64,000 bases of DNA, taken from Actinernus sp. WN-2022 (taxonomy: Eukaryota; Cnidaria; Anthozoa; Actiniaria; Actinernidae). Positions 32,119 through 42,591 of the stretch are shown piece by piece (positions within the stretch are counted from its first letter, which is position 1; every line of letters begins with the position of its first letter). The position numbers and the translations under genes were made by a program. Under the pieces are notes generated by a model that worked only from the letters and a program-made list of their open reading frames with translations, did not search any database and was not told the origin of the DNA. The stretch is from assembly GCA_030867875.1 (NCBI GenBank), contig JAOWCC010001751.1, positions 25,908,369 through 25,972,368 on the forward strand. The letters run 5' to 3'.

Positions 32119-32300
32119 AGGGGTGACCGTCGGAAAACCTCGAAAAATAGCCTAAAAATACGAAACCGTGAAAAATTTTCCACCCTGAAAATGGATTTCG
32201 CTTGGACAACCCATAAAAAATATTAAATCGCCAATTTCAAACCCTAAAAAATACGACGATCACCCCTACAAGCCGAATATAGGAAGAGCCCCCCGGGAAT
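32090..32300. mobile_element. MITE-like repeat, GGGGTGA family (as 15,690-15,905)
   Basis: TAGGGGTGACCGTCGG near 32,116 is opposed by CGACGATCACCCCTAC near 32,253, with several AAACCCTAAAAAATA/ACCTCGAAAAATAG-type internal repeats. Bounded by GAGCCCCGGGGGTTC on the left and GAGCCCCCCGGG on the right. Confidence 0.75.
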
Positions 32301-33020
32301 TGACGGAGCACACACGGTCAATGTGCTTATCCCACGTGAGATGACTCAGTGTCAAGAAATACCAAGAACCTTAGCATGTTCGACTTGCTCGATTTGCTTG
32401 CCGTTTAATAGTAACATTAAGAGAAGTATCTGGCAAAAATCTGAGTTTCTGGGGTGTAGTAATGAGGATATATTAGACTTCGTTTTGGTAGTATTAAGTG
32501 CCATTTTGTTATGATCAGCCCAGTAGATACGACCGAAGCAATATTGTTTAGTTGAGAACTGATGTCAGCGACAGCTGAGCCAGATATTAAAAGTGTGGTA
32601 TCATCGGCGAACATAGTAAGGTTTAAGTCTGGGGGAGTCGTAAAGGCAAGTCATTCATTTGATGAATAATAGGAATAGCGGTCCAAGAATGCTACTGTAG
32701 AACACCAACTGATACAGGCAGGCGGCTAGATAAAGTTCCCTTGAAAGTGGTACGTTGTGTGCAGCCAGTAAGGTAGAAGCAGAACCATGCACTTGCTGAG
32801 GCAGAACACTGAACTATAGGTATGGCTTGTTAAGAAGTGCGCTACTGATCTACTAGGTCAAACGCTTTCTTGAGATCGATCAGCAAAAGACCATTTAAGA
32901 GCCTATTATCCATATTGCTTAGTTCACAAGAGCGAAATTTTCTATAGCCAAACTGAGAATCAGTAAGAAGTGTACGTTCAACAAAATAATTATAGAAAGA
33001 ACTGTGAACATGATGCGTAT
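32300..33020 (-). pseudogene. LINE reverse transcriptase fragment (CR1/L2-like), decayed
   Basis: Minus-strand frames from 33,020 downward give FYNYFVERTLLTDSQFGYRK, then GLLLIDLKKAFDLVDQ (palm Asp), then near 32,610 MFADDTTLLISGSA (the catalytic ADD box) and NNIASVVSTGLIITKWHL. Order and motifs fit a CR1/L2-type reverse transcriptase. Frameshifts and stops separate the pieces, and the region between palm and ADD box is scrambled. Confidence 0.8.
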
Positions 33021-33178
33021 AAGATAAAAAAACTGATAACAAGGGAGACAGCAGAGATCTTTATTCACGCATTGACCACTAGTTGTTTTGACTACTGTAA
33101 CAGTCCCCTGTACTGGTTATCTCAATGTCGATTGAATAAGTTACAAAGAGTGCAAAATAAATGCCTTTAAGATTTAAA
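33020..33178 (+). pseudogene. LINE C-terminal fragment in opposite orientation
   Basis: Reads KIKKLITRETAEIFIHALTT and then DYCNSPLYWLSQ and NKLQRVQN, the conserved post-palm region of CR1/L2-like LINEs. It lies head to head with the minus-strand fragment ending at about 33,020, with almost no sequence between. Confidence 0.75.
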
Positions 33179-34437
33179 TGATTTGTTAGATTTGTTAGTT
33201 TTTTGCTTCTCTTAATATTTTCTCTTCCATATTTTCAAAAATAGTTGCATATTAATTTCGACATAAAATACAGAGAAGAGTGAACTGGAAGTTATAAGCT
33301 ATATTATTCTTTTCGATAGCTTTGTGAATATGAAATATTTTTGAAGTTGACTATAATTGAATGTGGTTGTGTACTTGGAAAAAAAGATACAATTACCGTT
33401 ATGATTCAAGCTACGGCTTACTGGAATAATATGCTTAAGAGAAGAATGGCCATGCGGGCCTGATGATATTCTGTTTTTGGTGTTCTGGTCGGATTGTGCA
33501 TTGGATAGAGTTAGCATCTGTTATTACACACAGGCTAAGAGTCCTTTCTAATTAAATTAAATTTTAGATGGCCATGCATTTTCGAAAACTGTAAGGTACT
33601 ATAATATTGTCCTCTCTAAAGTCTTGGAAAACCAAGAGAAACTGTGGAAAAACTATTTAATGCGATGCAAACACTAGTTAATTTTATACAAAACCCGGTT
33701 GGTGCATTGCAAACACTGAAAAACAGGCAAATCGGCCGAAAAACGATTTAATGCATTGCAAACACTACACTGTAAAAACATAAGAGTAGTTTTGATCTTG
33801 AAGGGTTGGGTTTTTTTACCGCAGGACGGCCCCTCGAAAAGAGTCGTTTTGACCCCTTTTGCCGCTACTCTTCGAATAGTCGTTACTACTCTTTGTTGTG
33901 TTATTTTAACTATTTCTGGAGTTGTCTTGAAGTGCTAATGAAGCGAAATTTTGTCATTAAAATTAAGATCTCATTTGAAAGTCCTTTCAAAATGAGGAAG
34001 AATGGCGTATTTTATTTGGCAATAGAGAGATTGAGCACCGCGTTATACGGCAAACGGGAAACGTCAGCCCGCCGTCTAAATACGAAATAAATATAAAAGA
34101 AAAGTGGAAAAGAATTCCAACGTTCACAACAAACGCGGATCTACTCAAAAACACGTAAAAACTGAAAATGTAAAGCAGCAAACGCGCGAAAATTGTGGTC
34201 ATGTTTTCATTTCTGCCGTTCGCGGGAAGAAAGAACGCGATGTTTAATCTCTCTACTATCCCATCTCATTCCAGAGATATATGAAAGAATATGAAAAATA
34301 TCTCGTGGTACTAAGGAAAGCACACATCACTGTGCAAATCATGATGTTGCCATGGAAACACTCGGCGATCCTCATTTTGGCCTCAAAGCATCCTGGGACA
34401 GACATTTTATATTTCCCAGTCCAGAAATGGATTAGTA
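33179..34437. other. About 1.26 kb without a recognisable gene
   Basis: Between 33,654 and 33,775 the stretch AATGCATTGCAAACACT recurs in slightly varied form three times around AAACCGG/AAACGA pieces. Otherwise nothing is recognised on either strand. Confidence 0.45.
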
Positions 34438-34735
34438 AATAAAGTTGCAGCGTTAAAATCATAGTTTTGGTATCAAACCTAACGAACACAACATATTGTT
34501 TGCAAATTTTGGGTAAGATCTGCGAACCTTGAAAAAGTGAGGAGGGAGGGTGAAAATCGTATGCATTTCCTGTTGATAGTGGTACCCTCCCCTTTAGAAA
34601 GGGATTGAATAAAGTTGCAGCATCAAAATCATAGTTTTGGTAGTAAATACGACGAATACAACATATGGATTGTGAATTTTGTTTAAGATCTGCGAAGCTT
34701 ACAAAAATTGGGGGATGGTGGAAACCATTGTATGA
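34438..34735. repeat. Tandem duplication of about 170 bp
   Basis: AATAAAGTTGCAGCGTTAAA near 34,438 and AATAAAGTTGCAGCATCAAA near 34,607 begin two diverged copies sharing ATCATAGTTTTGGTA and AAGATCTGCGAA. Confidence 0.7.
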
Positions 34736-34784
34736 TTATCGTCAGCAGTATCCACTTGTAATAATCTTATATAATAATACGCTA

Positions 34785-34812
34785 AGTGTGTGTGTGTGTG
34801 TCAGTGTGTGTG
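34785..34812. repeat. (GT)n microsatellite
   Basis: GTGTGTGTGTGTGTCAGTGTGTGTGT with one interruption. Confidence 0.9.
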
Positions 34813-34889
34813 TAACGCTCTTTCCCAGTCTCCTTCGATCGATATCCTAATATGGAGGTGAGGACGCTCGCGACCGCACGCGTCTGAAA

Positions 34890-34985
34890 ATGGCGCCAAA
34901 AAGTGATGGCCACAGGTATCCCAACGAAGACGACGAATCATGCGAAAAGTTGCTCTCTGTCAACTTGCCTCTTGGTCTTGGTTGA
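34890..34985 (+). CDS. Small open frame upstream of the 48-bp repeat, doubtful
   Basis: ATG in a good context (GAAAATGGCGCC) opens 31 codons beginning MAPKSDGHRYPNEDDESCEK and ending at TGA. Acidic, no domain recognised. It may be a short upstream ORF or a relic; it is reported because of its start context and position before the repeat-coded frame. Confidence 0.2.
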   Translation: MAPKSDGHRYPNEDDESCEKLLSVNLPLGLG

Positions 34986-35044
34986 ATTTGAGGAAATAAT
35001 GTTAAAAAGAAATGAGTTTTCTCAAGTTATACACTTTATAGTTG

Positions 35045-35306
35045 GGCGAGCAAGCCATCGAGTTTACAGGAATCTGTTTTAGGGAAAACCTAGGCGAGCA
35101 AGCCATCGAGTTTACAGGAATCTGTTTTAGGGAAAACCTAGGCGAGAAGGCCATCGAGTTTACAGGAATCTGTTTTAGGGAAAACCTAGGCGAGCCGGCC
35201 ATCGAGTTTACAGGAATCTGTTTTAGGGAAAACCTAGGCGAGCAGGCCATCGAGTTTACAGGAATCTGTTTTAGGGAAAACCTAGGCGAGCAGGCCATCG
35301 AGTTTA
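35045..35306 (+). repeat. 48-bp minisatellite, five and a half units
   Basis: Exact-length 48-bp units with very few substitutions. Because 48 is divisible by three, both strands stay open: plus-strand GEQAIEFTGICFRENL repeated, minus-strand SMACSPRFSLKQIPVN repeated. The near identity of units suggests recent expansion. No evidence decides whether either frame is translated. Confidence 0.9.
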
Positions 35307-35316
35307 CGCCGAGACA

Positions 35317-35394
35317 ATGGGAATGTTTTATGGAAAACCTATCGCCCCTGTCCTATCGCCAGGCGCAGCGGCCGAAGTCAAACGACCGAACGAG
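35317..35394 (+). CDS. Exon-like segment with splice donor, doubtful
   Basis: ATG at 35,317 opens MGMFYGKPIAPVLSPGAAAE and runs 26 codons to GAG followed by GTAAGA, a good donor, in phase 0. The IAPVLSPGAAAE part vaguely resembles the modules at 10,372-10,461 and 39,372-39,460. No downstream exon was found. Confidence 0.25.
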
Positions 35395-35948
35395 GTAAGA
35401 CCAGGTATTCAAACACAGTTAGAAATGTGGTCCGTGGAGAAGGCTGTTCATTTTTTTATCTTACAACTCTATGGTGTGTCTAAGAGTAAGACTAAGAGCA
35501 ATATATTTTGTCCGTGTCTGTTCTCTGTAGTTTCCTGTGTTCTTAAATATAAAAAAAACTGTTTCCTCGCCCAACTATCGTAGGCTCTTCAGACCATAAA
35601 TTCACTACAACCAGACATTCAAATAACTGGGCTTTTGATTATTGTTTTTATTCCGTTTTTTTCTGCTTCGATCATTGCTCCGTTTGGCGACCATATTTGT
35701 TTTCATCACACGAATCCATGACTCGAGCTGCCTCTGATCTTCAGTTTTGGCACTTTCTCAACAATAGGTATAATTGTGTTCATCAGTTTGAGAAATTAAC
35801 TGAGATCCGTAAGATATTGCCTTTTTTTATCAAAATATAACTTACGCTAAACACCTCCACAGCTCCAGTACACACGCCATTGCATTGTGTCAGGAGTCCG
35901 TTCGCCGGTTAGACTATGCTACTATATCATATTTGTTGATTTCATCTA
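35395..35948. other. No feature recognised
   Basis: No conserved coding or repeat signal seen. Confidence 0.4.
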
Positions 35949-35975
35949 AGGGATGGACCGTTATATTTGGGGAGG

Positions 35976-36011
<36 letters not shown>

Positions 36012-36235
36012 GGGTTGGGCAATTATTTCTGATTTTTTTTGTATGACTGAAAGTTCTGCACGAATTTTTTAGTCACCCCGTTTGCTTGCACGAATTTTTT
36101 TTCATAAAAAAAAATTGTGTGAATTTTTCCCCTTGAGTTTATTGTGCAGGATATTTTTTCTTTTTCAAATCCTGTGTTCGATTTTTTTTGGGGTATTTGC
36201 ACAACCCCCCCTCAAAAATATAATGGTCCATCCCT
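35949..36235. mobile_element. MITE with AGGGATGGACC ends and 32-G tract
   Basis: Left end AGGGATGGACCGTTATATTT, right end AAATATAATGGTCCATCCCT. A run of 32 G lies at 35,979-36,010, and several GCACGAATTTTTT motifs are inside. Same style as the AGGGACCGG MITEs but a different terminal sequence. Confidence 0.8.
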
Positions 36236-36879
36236 AAGTTCCGCGGGTCCCTGCTAGTAATAATAATAATGTATTTAATAAATCACCGATAAAATGCAAT
36301 TAATTGACAGCTATATCATAGGGAACGCACACAGACCCACGTAGTTAAGTATACTGATATGAGAAAAAGAATTGACATATTAATTAGCAAAACGATAGGA
36401 ATATATATTTGCAAAGGAATTTTTTAACTTGTATTATTGCTGAAATCATATTATGAGCTACAGCGGGTGGAATGACTGCAGAAAAGCATATTTTTGGCCC
36501 AAAAGTGATCATCTTTTTCATCTTATTTATTTTTTACTCTTTAATGCCAGCAGGTATAAATGAATGTCATACATCAAAATCATCCCCTCTGACAGGATTC
36601 CTAATTTCTGTGGTCATATTTGTAATCGGGTCCTTGCATCAAAATCACGTAAATTTCACCCCTGATTTTTGTTGTCAATTTCTTGAAACTGACATTTATT
36701 GTTAGGAATGAAATGTAGCGCTTCTTGTCAAGAATATAATACAATCAACCGATTATTAGGAACACCGCTGTAGGTATTATTTAACTTGAACCTGACGCGG
36801 CCCATATCTTTTTAAAATGTTCGTTGATTGTGAAATGTCATATACTCGTTGTCGTACTCGAGTTTAAAGCTCCCTATTG
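36236..36879. other. No feature recognised
   Basis: AT-rich; a TAATAATAATAAT microsatellite near 36,257. No supported gene. Confidence 0.4.
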
Positions 36880-37225
36880 TCACCTCGTCCTCCGAGGTGA
36901 TAATGGAATGTCGTTGACATAGATCAAGAACAGAAGAGAAGAGGTCCCAGAATAGACCCTTGTGGAACAATAACACTACACAAAGCACATTAATTTTAAC
37001 TGTAATCCCCCTTAAAACCTTCCTTTCTTACAGATCTTAAGACAAAAAGGCCTTTTTTCCCCACTAAGCTTATTCTTGCCATGAGCTTACAATCATGCTG
37101 AAACGTGACACTTAAGATATTTAACTCGTTCAGTTGAGGAATGCCCTCAATGCTGATATAGTGTTCAATGTTTCCCTTTGACAGGAAAAATAATATCATT
37201 ACATTTAAAGAGTTGCATGACATTT
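36880..37225 (-). pseudogene. LINE reverse transcriptase scraps in scrambled order
   Basis: Near 36,975-36,905 the minus strand gives VPQGSILGPLLF and, after a frameshift, IYVNDIP, a palm motif. Near 37,150-37,000 it gives GIPQLNELNILSVTFQHDCK and LFVLRSVRKEGF, which resembles a region normally C-terminal to the palm. On this strand the C-terminal-type piece lies 5' of the palm piece, so at least two fragments or a rearrangement are involved. Confidence 0.55.
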
Positions 37226-37411
37226 GGTTCTTATTAGACCAATCTCTAAAATATTAAATCATTAGGATTATTGTTTGCACAGTTGCATAAAATTACTGTT
37301 CACAAGGCTTGGTATTATTATTTTGTCTGGATCGTATAGTTACTACGTCCCTTCTTTGTAGGTAAAAAGTAAGGCAGTAGTTCTAAGGTACTTGGACTTA
37401 TGCGCGAGGGC

Positions 37412-37559
37412 CGGATTTTGCACCTTCACGTGATGGCAGTCATGTTAGTGGCAGGAACAATAGAATGTTATTCCTTTGAGATCTAATTTTCACATGATTT
37501 AAACAAATTTCATTGTTCTGGCCACCAACATGTATGCCATCATGTGATGGTGCAAAACC
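37412..37559. mobile_element. Foldback MITE, GGTTTTGCACC ends
   Basis: GGATTTTGCACCTTCACGTG and CATGTGATGGTGCAAAACC are opposed, with continued pairing (GTGGCAGGAACAAT / ATTGTTCTGGCCAC) toward the centre. No coding capacity. Confidence 0.75.
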
Positions 37560-39062
37560 ACAATAAGTCAGCCGAGGGGGATGCACACATAAAATAATAC
37601 AATGGGGAATATTTATTAAGTAATGATTTGCATGAGGAATAGGCTGCGGCAATGAGCATAACCGCACATACATCTTTGCTAGAATATGCATTAAGTGCCG
37701 TATGTTCACAGTCGAAGTTACAGGCGAAAATTGTAGGAAACTGTTTGCTGTTTACCATTTTTTTACTGCGAAAGCGCAAAGAAAACATCACTGCCAAGAT
37801 CAAGATCACAAAGCATAAAGCGAAGATCTTGAGAGGAGGTTCAGTTGGTGTAGTCACCTACTGCGCATGTCAGAAGACACCAGTACTACTGCAAGACATG
37901 TGCCCTTCGGGTAGGAGAAAATGTGGGGACTTTGCTGCTTGCCATATTTTTCATGGAAATGTTTTAATTGAACTAACTCAGTACGTGTTTATGAGGCGCA
38001 ATCAAAGCTGGCTCTTCCTTTAATTTATTTTGACATTTCCAGATGAACGAGAAAATGTCTCAGTCTATTTCCGTTACACATATAAAAAAACAACCATCAC
38101 AAATTGGGATTTTCGGTTACTACGATTAAAAAAAGACAAATTCCGGCAAAGTACGTAGTCACCAAGGGCAAGCGAGTGAACAGAGGTGAAATGTAAATTT
38201 GCATTGATACACCCAATTTTTGTAGTGTCTAACTAAGTAAATTTTCGGTACTTTGTCAACTGTCCGCTAAATAAATATTAATGTTGTCCTCTCAATAAAG
38301 GATACAGGATTGACTTTACACGAATAACAACAATATCAGGCAACATTATTATACTTTTGTGGACTTTTCAACATTTTTATCTCCTTATCAAAATACTTTT
38401 GAGATCGCGCACCGTCATTATGGGACCTTTTTCAGCATACTCCAACTGCGCATGTCATGGCGTCATCTTCGTGGTTCATGATCATTTGCTCATCAGGCAA
38501 AGCAACAGAAGAAATTCATATATATATATTAGTAGAGGTTCCAGCGGTTTAGTGGATACATTGTAAGCCTCTTTCCCCGAAGAAGGCCGGCCGTGCCGTT
38601 ATGTATATATAGCTGATCAGATCCCTACACGCTAGGAGATCCGGCTGTCTATCAATTCGTCTGTGGTCCGTACAAATTTCCTAACAAAAGACAACATCGC
38701 CATTGTCAGGAAGAGGTCAAAACAGTGGATTTCGAATGGGACCCAATTTTGTCAAGGGAGGTGGTGAGTGGCGGGTAATACCCCCTACCCCTTTTTTCTA
38801 GGGTGATTTTCTCGCGTTGTAAAATAGGGATACCTGATTTTATTGCAGACACATGTTCTTCTCTAGCTCTGCCTGTAGATACTAGAAATATAGTTACTTC
38901 TTCAATAAGTATTTTATTCAAGAAGATAATTGTGGTCAAAAATCTAGATTTTGCCAAAATAGGTGGTGGGTTCCGTGTACAACCCCCTTTCCATTAAAAT
39001 TGGGAAAACAATTTGTGAAATTAGAAATGTTTTGAAAAAATAACTTTCAAGGTCTGCTCTTA
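37560..39062. other. About 1.5 kb, one membrane-like open frame, otherwise unassigned
   Basis: On the minus strand 37,857-37,540 is open and reads IFALCFVILILAVMFSLRF, a convincing single membrane segment, followed by a hydrophilic part. There is no in-frame ATG before it, so it would need an upstream exon. The opposite strand is open over the same span, so chance is likely. Nothing else is recognised. Confidence 0.35.
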
Positions 39063-39290
39063 TAAGCTCTACAGTAAACTTTCAAAAAGTAAAAAGATAT
39101 ATATTTCTATGTTAAACGGCATAAGACATACGGCCAATGGAAAACTAAGACAACCTAAGATTATGAACCGACACACGGTTCTCAAAACGAGCCGACATAC
39201 GGCCAATGGAACACCAAGGAAACCTATCAGTATAAGATTATGAACCGACACATGGTTCGCAAAACAAGCTGACATACATCTCGCTTGTCT
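39063..39290 (-). repeat. Relative of the AACCGTTCGTCGGTT repeat, about 86-bp units
   Basis: On the minus strand GAACCGTGTGTCGGTTCATA and GGCCGTATGTCGGCTCG-type motifs repeat about two and a half times. The core resembles AACCGTTCGTCGGTTCATAG seen at 10,590-10,806. As there, an exon-like Pro/Glu-rich module lies just 5' of the repeat on the same strand. Confidence 0.6.
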
Positions 39291-39371
39291 ACAGACCGTA
39301 GAGGAATGAAATAACCAAATATATAACTGCTGAAAACCAAACTAACCAAAGAGAGGTAAAGTATACGTAAC

Positions 39372-39460
39372 CTCGGCATCCATAGCTATAGGGCTTGGAT
39401 TTTCTGCTACCGCTGCTGGTTCTTCCGCTGCAGGTGGCAGTACAGGACGAATCTGAACCT
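39372..39460 (-). other. Exon-like Pro/Ala/Glu-rich module with donor-like end
   Basis: Minus strand reads IRPVLPPAAEEPAAVAENPS then PIAMDAE, ending at GAG followed by GTTACG (a weak donor). Nucleotide similarity to 10,395-10,445 is visible (CCTGTACTGCCACCTGCAGC versus CCTGTCTCTCCATGCAGCTC, then AAGAACCAGCAG in both). No start codon lies in the same stretch. Confidence 0.35.
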
Positions 39461-39479
39461 CTAGTATTATGTATGTGCC

Positions 39480-39970
39480 GCCCGGGTGGGTCAGGGTTAG
39501 AGTTTTGAGCTCGGTTTGGGCAGGTAGGGTCAGGGTTTTGACCTGATTTGGGCAGATCAGGGTCAGGATTTGAGTATAATTTGGGTGCAGTCAGGGTCGG
39601 GGTTCAGTATTTTTTAGGCAGTTAGGGTTCAGTTTTTTTAGCTATGTCAAAAAAGGACATTCTGTTGCCGCATTTTGATCGCCTGCCCACATGCAAGCAC
39701 TGAGGTTCCCATACATCGTGACGCCGCTAATTCGTACTTCAGTACTTATCTATGTACTTCATCTGCTGATTTGTTTACCCAATGACACGTCCCGACTTGA
39801 AATGTTCCGTATTTTGCATGCAATCCCGATACGCAGAATACCGGCCGGGGTATATATCCGACCGTGTTTTGAAAAAAATTAAACAAGGGGCAATCAGGTT
39901 TTTTCTTTTCCAAAAAAGGGGCAATCCGGGTTTTGGAGCTCGGATTGGGTCAAACAGGGTCAGGGTTTGA
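39480..39970. repeat. Degenerate GGGTCAGGGTTTT repeats
   Basis: Loose units of about 30-40 bp containing GGGTCAGGGTTTTGA and TTTGGGCAG at 39,490-39,640, and again GGGTCAAACAGGGTCAGGGT near 39,945. The GGGTTA-like motifs are not a telomere array. The sequence between holds no recognised gene. Confidence 0.5.
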
Positions 39971-39984
39971 GCCTCTTGGCCTCA

Positions 39985-40010
39985 CATAACATAACATAAC
40001 ATAACATAAC
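39985..40010 (-). repeat. (TATGT)n tail of the LINE
   Basis: Five to six copies of ATAAC on the plus strand directly after the LINE 3' UTR. Simple-sequence tails of this kind are made by target-primed reverse transcription. Confidence 0.85.
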
Positions 40011-40099
40011 ATATTTTTATTAGCTCTTTGTACTACATAGGTACATCAGATTGTTGCTAATAAACTTTTAAAGTAGCTAAAAAATAACTAATAAAAATA

Positions 40100-42470
40100 T
40101 TAAGATCCTTGTATCGTGACAGATCTGGCATTCATGCATTCATACACGTATTTTGCAGCTATAGTTGAAACCTCCCTTGAGGGATTGATAATAGTTAAGA
40201 AAATATATTTTTCTGACATACGGCTACTATCTAGGTTAGCAAGAGTTTTTAATTTGAATAAGAAATCATTCCTGATTGTCTCAAACGTTTTACATCTTAT
40301 TAGGAAGTGTATTTTGTCTTCCATTTCTTTGTTGCAGGTTGGGCATATTCGATCTTCTGGTTTTAAATAGGGCTTAACATGTCTACCTTTCTCAATCTGT
40401 ACGGGCAATGATTGCTTATTCTTAATTTCGTGAATGTAATTCTGTGTTTAATGTTTTTAACAGTATTCAAATAATCTTCGAATTCATACTTTGTTTTGAA
40501 TGTACGGTAGACCCGTAGTTTGTTGCCCTGGTTTGGGTTTTGCCTTTGATCATTAAATATATCGCTGAGCCAATATTGTAGTTCTATGTCTTTTAATCGT
40601 TGTTTAATGCTCTTTACGAGTCCCCTGTACTCTAGCAAATTATTCTGAAGTATCCATATGTTACCGAAGCCAAGGCTCTGTATGGTATTTTGAATTTTAG
40701 AGCTCCAGAATGTTGGTTTATTTAGCTGTAAACTGTCAATATATATTATAAAAGTAAGTTCTGGCTCTCTGTTAATTAATATCTTTGTCCAGTATTTGAT
40801 ACTTCTGAATGTTGATTCGTGCCTAAGGGGATATCTACCGAGCTCTGCTCTGCAAGCGTTATTGGCAGATGTTCTTGTAGTTCCTAGAAGTAGTTTACAG
40901 AATTTAGTATGTACTATTTCAATCGGATCATTTGTGTCAGATCCTTTGTTGTTGTCAATTCCCCAGACCTCGCTTCCATATAACAGGATGGGTTTGATTA
41001 AAGTGTCAAATAATTTGATCGTGAGATTAAGGTCAGATCTGAAGAAAGTTCCCATTTCTTGTTTGAGTTTAAACAGAGCTTTTAGTGCTGACTTTTTTAG
41101 TTCTTGTTTTGCAACAGTGAAATTTCCGTATGCACTGAAAGTGAGCCCGATATATTTATACATACGGACGTTTTCTAGTTGATCGTTATTATAATAAAAA
41201 TTATAATTGTTCATTCGTTTGCCGTTATTGTTGAAAACAATGACTTTTGTTTTGTCTTTGTTGACGGTTAGTTTGTTGGAGCTACAATAGACTTCGAGAC
41301 AATCTAGGAGTCTTTGTAGGTCATTCGCATTCTTGGATATTAAAACTAAATCATCTGCGTAAAGTATATTGCTCAGATTGACATTAGATATAAATATCGG
41401 GTCTTCCATGCCCGCACGGTCTAACGTTTGTGGTAAGTCACTTAAAAATAAGTTAAATAGGGTAGGACTGAGCATGCAGCCTTGTTTAACTCCAGCATAG
41501 CATCTGAAGGTTTCCGTAATAACGTCATCTTTTTTGACCGCCGAGTAATCATTAGAGTACATCGAGTGTAATATTGAGAAGAAATTGCCATTGATACCTG
41601 CCTGTTTTAGTTTTTCAAATAATTTTTCTCTTGGTATGCTGTCGAATGCTTTTTTAAAATCGACGAAGCAGGTAAACAACATGTTGTTTTTCTTTTTTGT
41701 TTACTTTTTACGAATTTGTCGATGAGTCCTTTCAGGACGAAGATGCTATCAACTGTGGAGTGTTTTTTTCTAAATCCGAACTGCTCTTTTTTTAGAATTC
41801 CTTTTTCTGATAGGTATCCATATAACCTCTGATTCAGAATAGATGTAAATAACTTACCGAGTGCGGATAAAAGGGTTATGCCTCTGTAATTCTCTATATT
41901 TGTCCGGTCGCCTTTTTTGTGAATAGGGATTATGAGGCCTATGCTCCATTCCTGTGGATAAATCCCTGATTTGAGAATCGTGTTAAATAGTGAAGTCAGG
42001 GGTTTTGTAAGTTCTGTTTTACCCGATATAAGGACTTCATTTGATATGTTATCGATACCCACTGCCTTCTTACATTTCAACTTTTCGATGGCCTCCTCTA
42101 CCTCCTTTATCGTTATTTCATAGTCCAATACTCCCATTTGTTCCGTATGGTTATTTGGGGTGCTGGTCGTGTTCGTTGTGTTGTCTTTGTGTTGAGCATT
42201 CAAATCTTTGAAATGTTCATAAGATTCTTGTATTTTTACAGGGCATGATTGATTGGTCCGTTTTTTATTTATATTGAAAAGGCCTTTAAGTTCTTTCCAC
42301 AATTTCTTCGGATTTTTATGGTCTAGTTTCTTTAATCTAGCTTCTATTGATTGTGGCTTTTTCTTTTTGCATAGTTTTCTGAATCGCTTTTTCTCAACGT
42401 GTAAATGTTTTCTTAGCTCGACATTGTTTGGGTCCTGACAGACATTTCTTCCGATCGACTCTACAGTCTA
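40100..42470 (-). pseudogene. LINE ORF2, reverse transcriptase and CCHC finger part
   Basis: Three overlapping frames. 42,470-41,607 supplies the linker KKPQSIEARLKKLDHKNPKK and fingers with IIPIHKKGDRTNIENYRGIT and GFRKKHSTVDSIFVL. 41,682-40,363 supplies the palm CFVDFKKAFDSIPREK, KQGCMLSPTLFNLFLSDLP, the catalytic YADD (residues 108-111), VNKDKTKVIVFNN and the thumb with NNACRAELGRYPLR. 40,408-40,100 supplies the finger CPTCNKEMEDKIHFLIRC (C-x2-C-x8-H-x4-C). Frameshifts lie near 42,450, 41,690 and 40,405. The enzyme would copy the LINE RNA at a nicked target. Catalytic residues survive, so decay is moderate. Confidence 0.9.
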
Positions 42471-42591
42471 GGTCAAACCAGCTAGATTGTTGATTTCCCT
42501 CTTTTGTTTTAACGTTCCTATCTCTGTATTTCATACCTGCCTTTTCACAAACTTCTATAAGAACACCGGTAAAGTTTCTTGTTAATTGGCT

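Noticed and set aside
35045..35306. CRISPR-like array
   Set aside because: Units are contiguous 48-bp repeats without variable spacers; the genome is animal.
37540..37857. Membrane protein on the minus strand with a clear hydrophobic segment
   Set aside because: No in-frame ATG, no confirmed splice acceptor, the opposite strand is also open and the 3' part runs into a MITE. Kept only as a remark.
39490..39965. Interstitial telomere repeat
   Set aside because: GGGTTA-like words occur but the unit is a longer, degenerate GGGTCAGGGTTTTGA pattern, not TTAGGG tandem copies.
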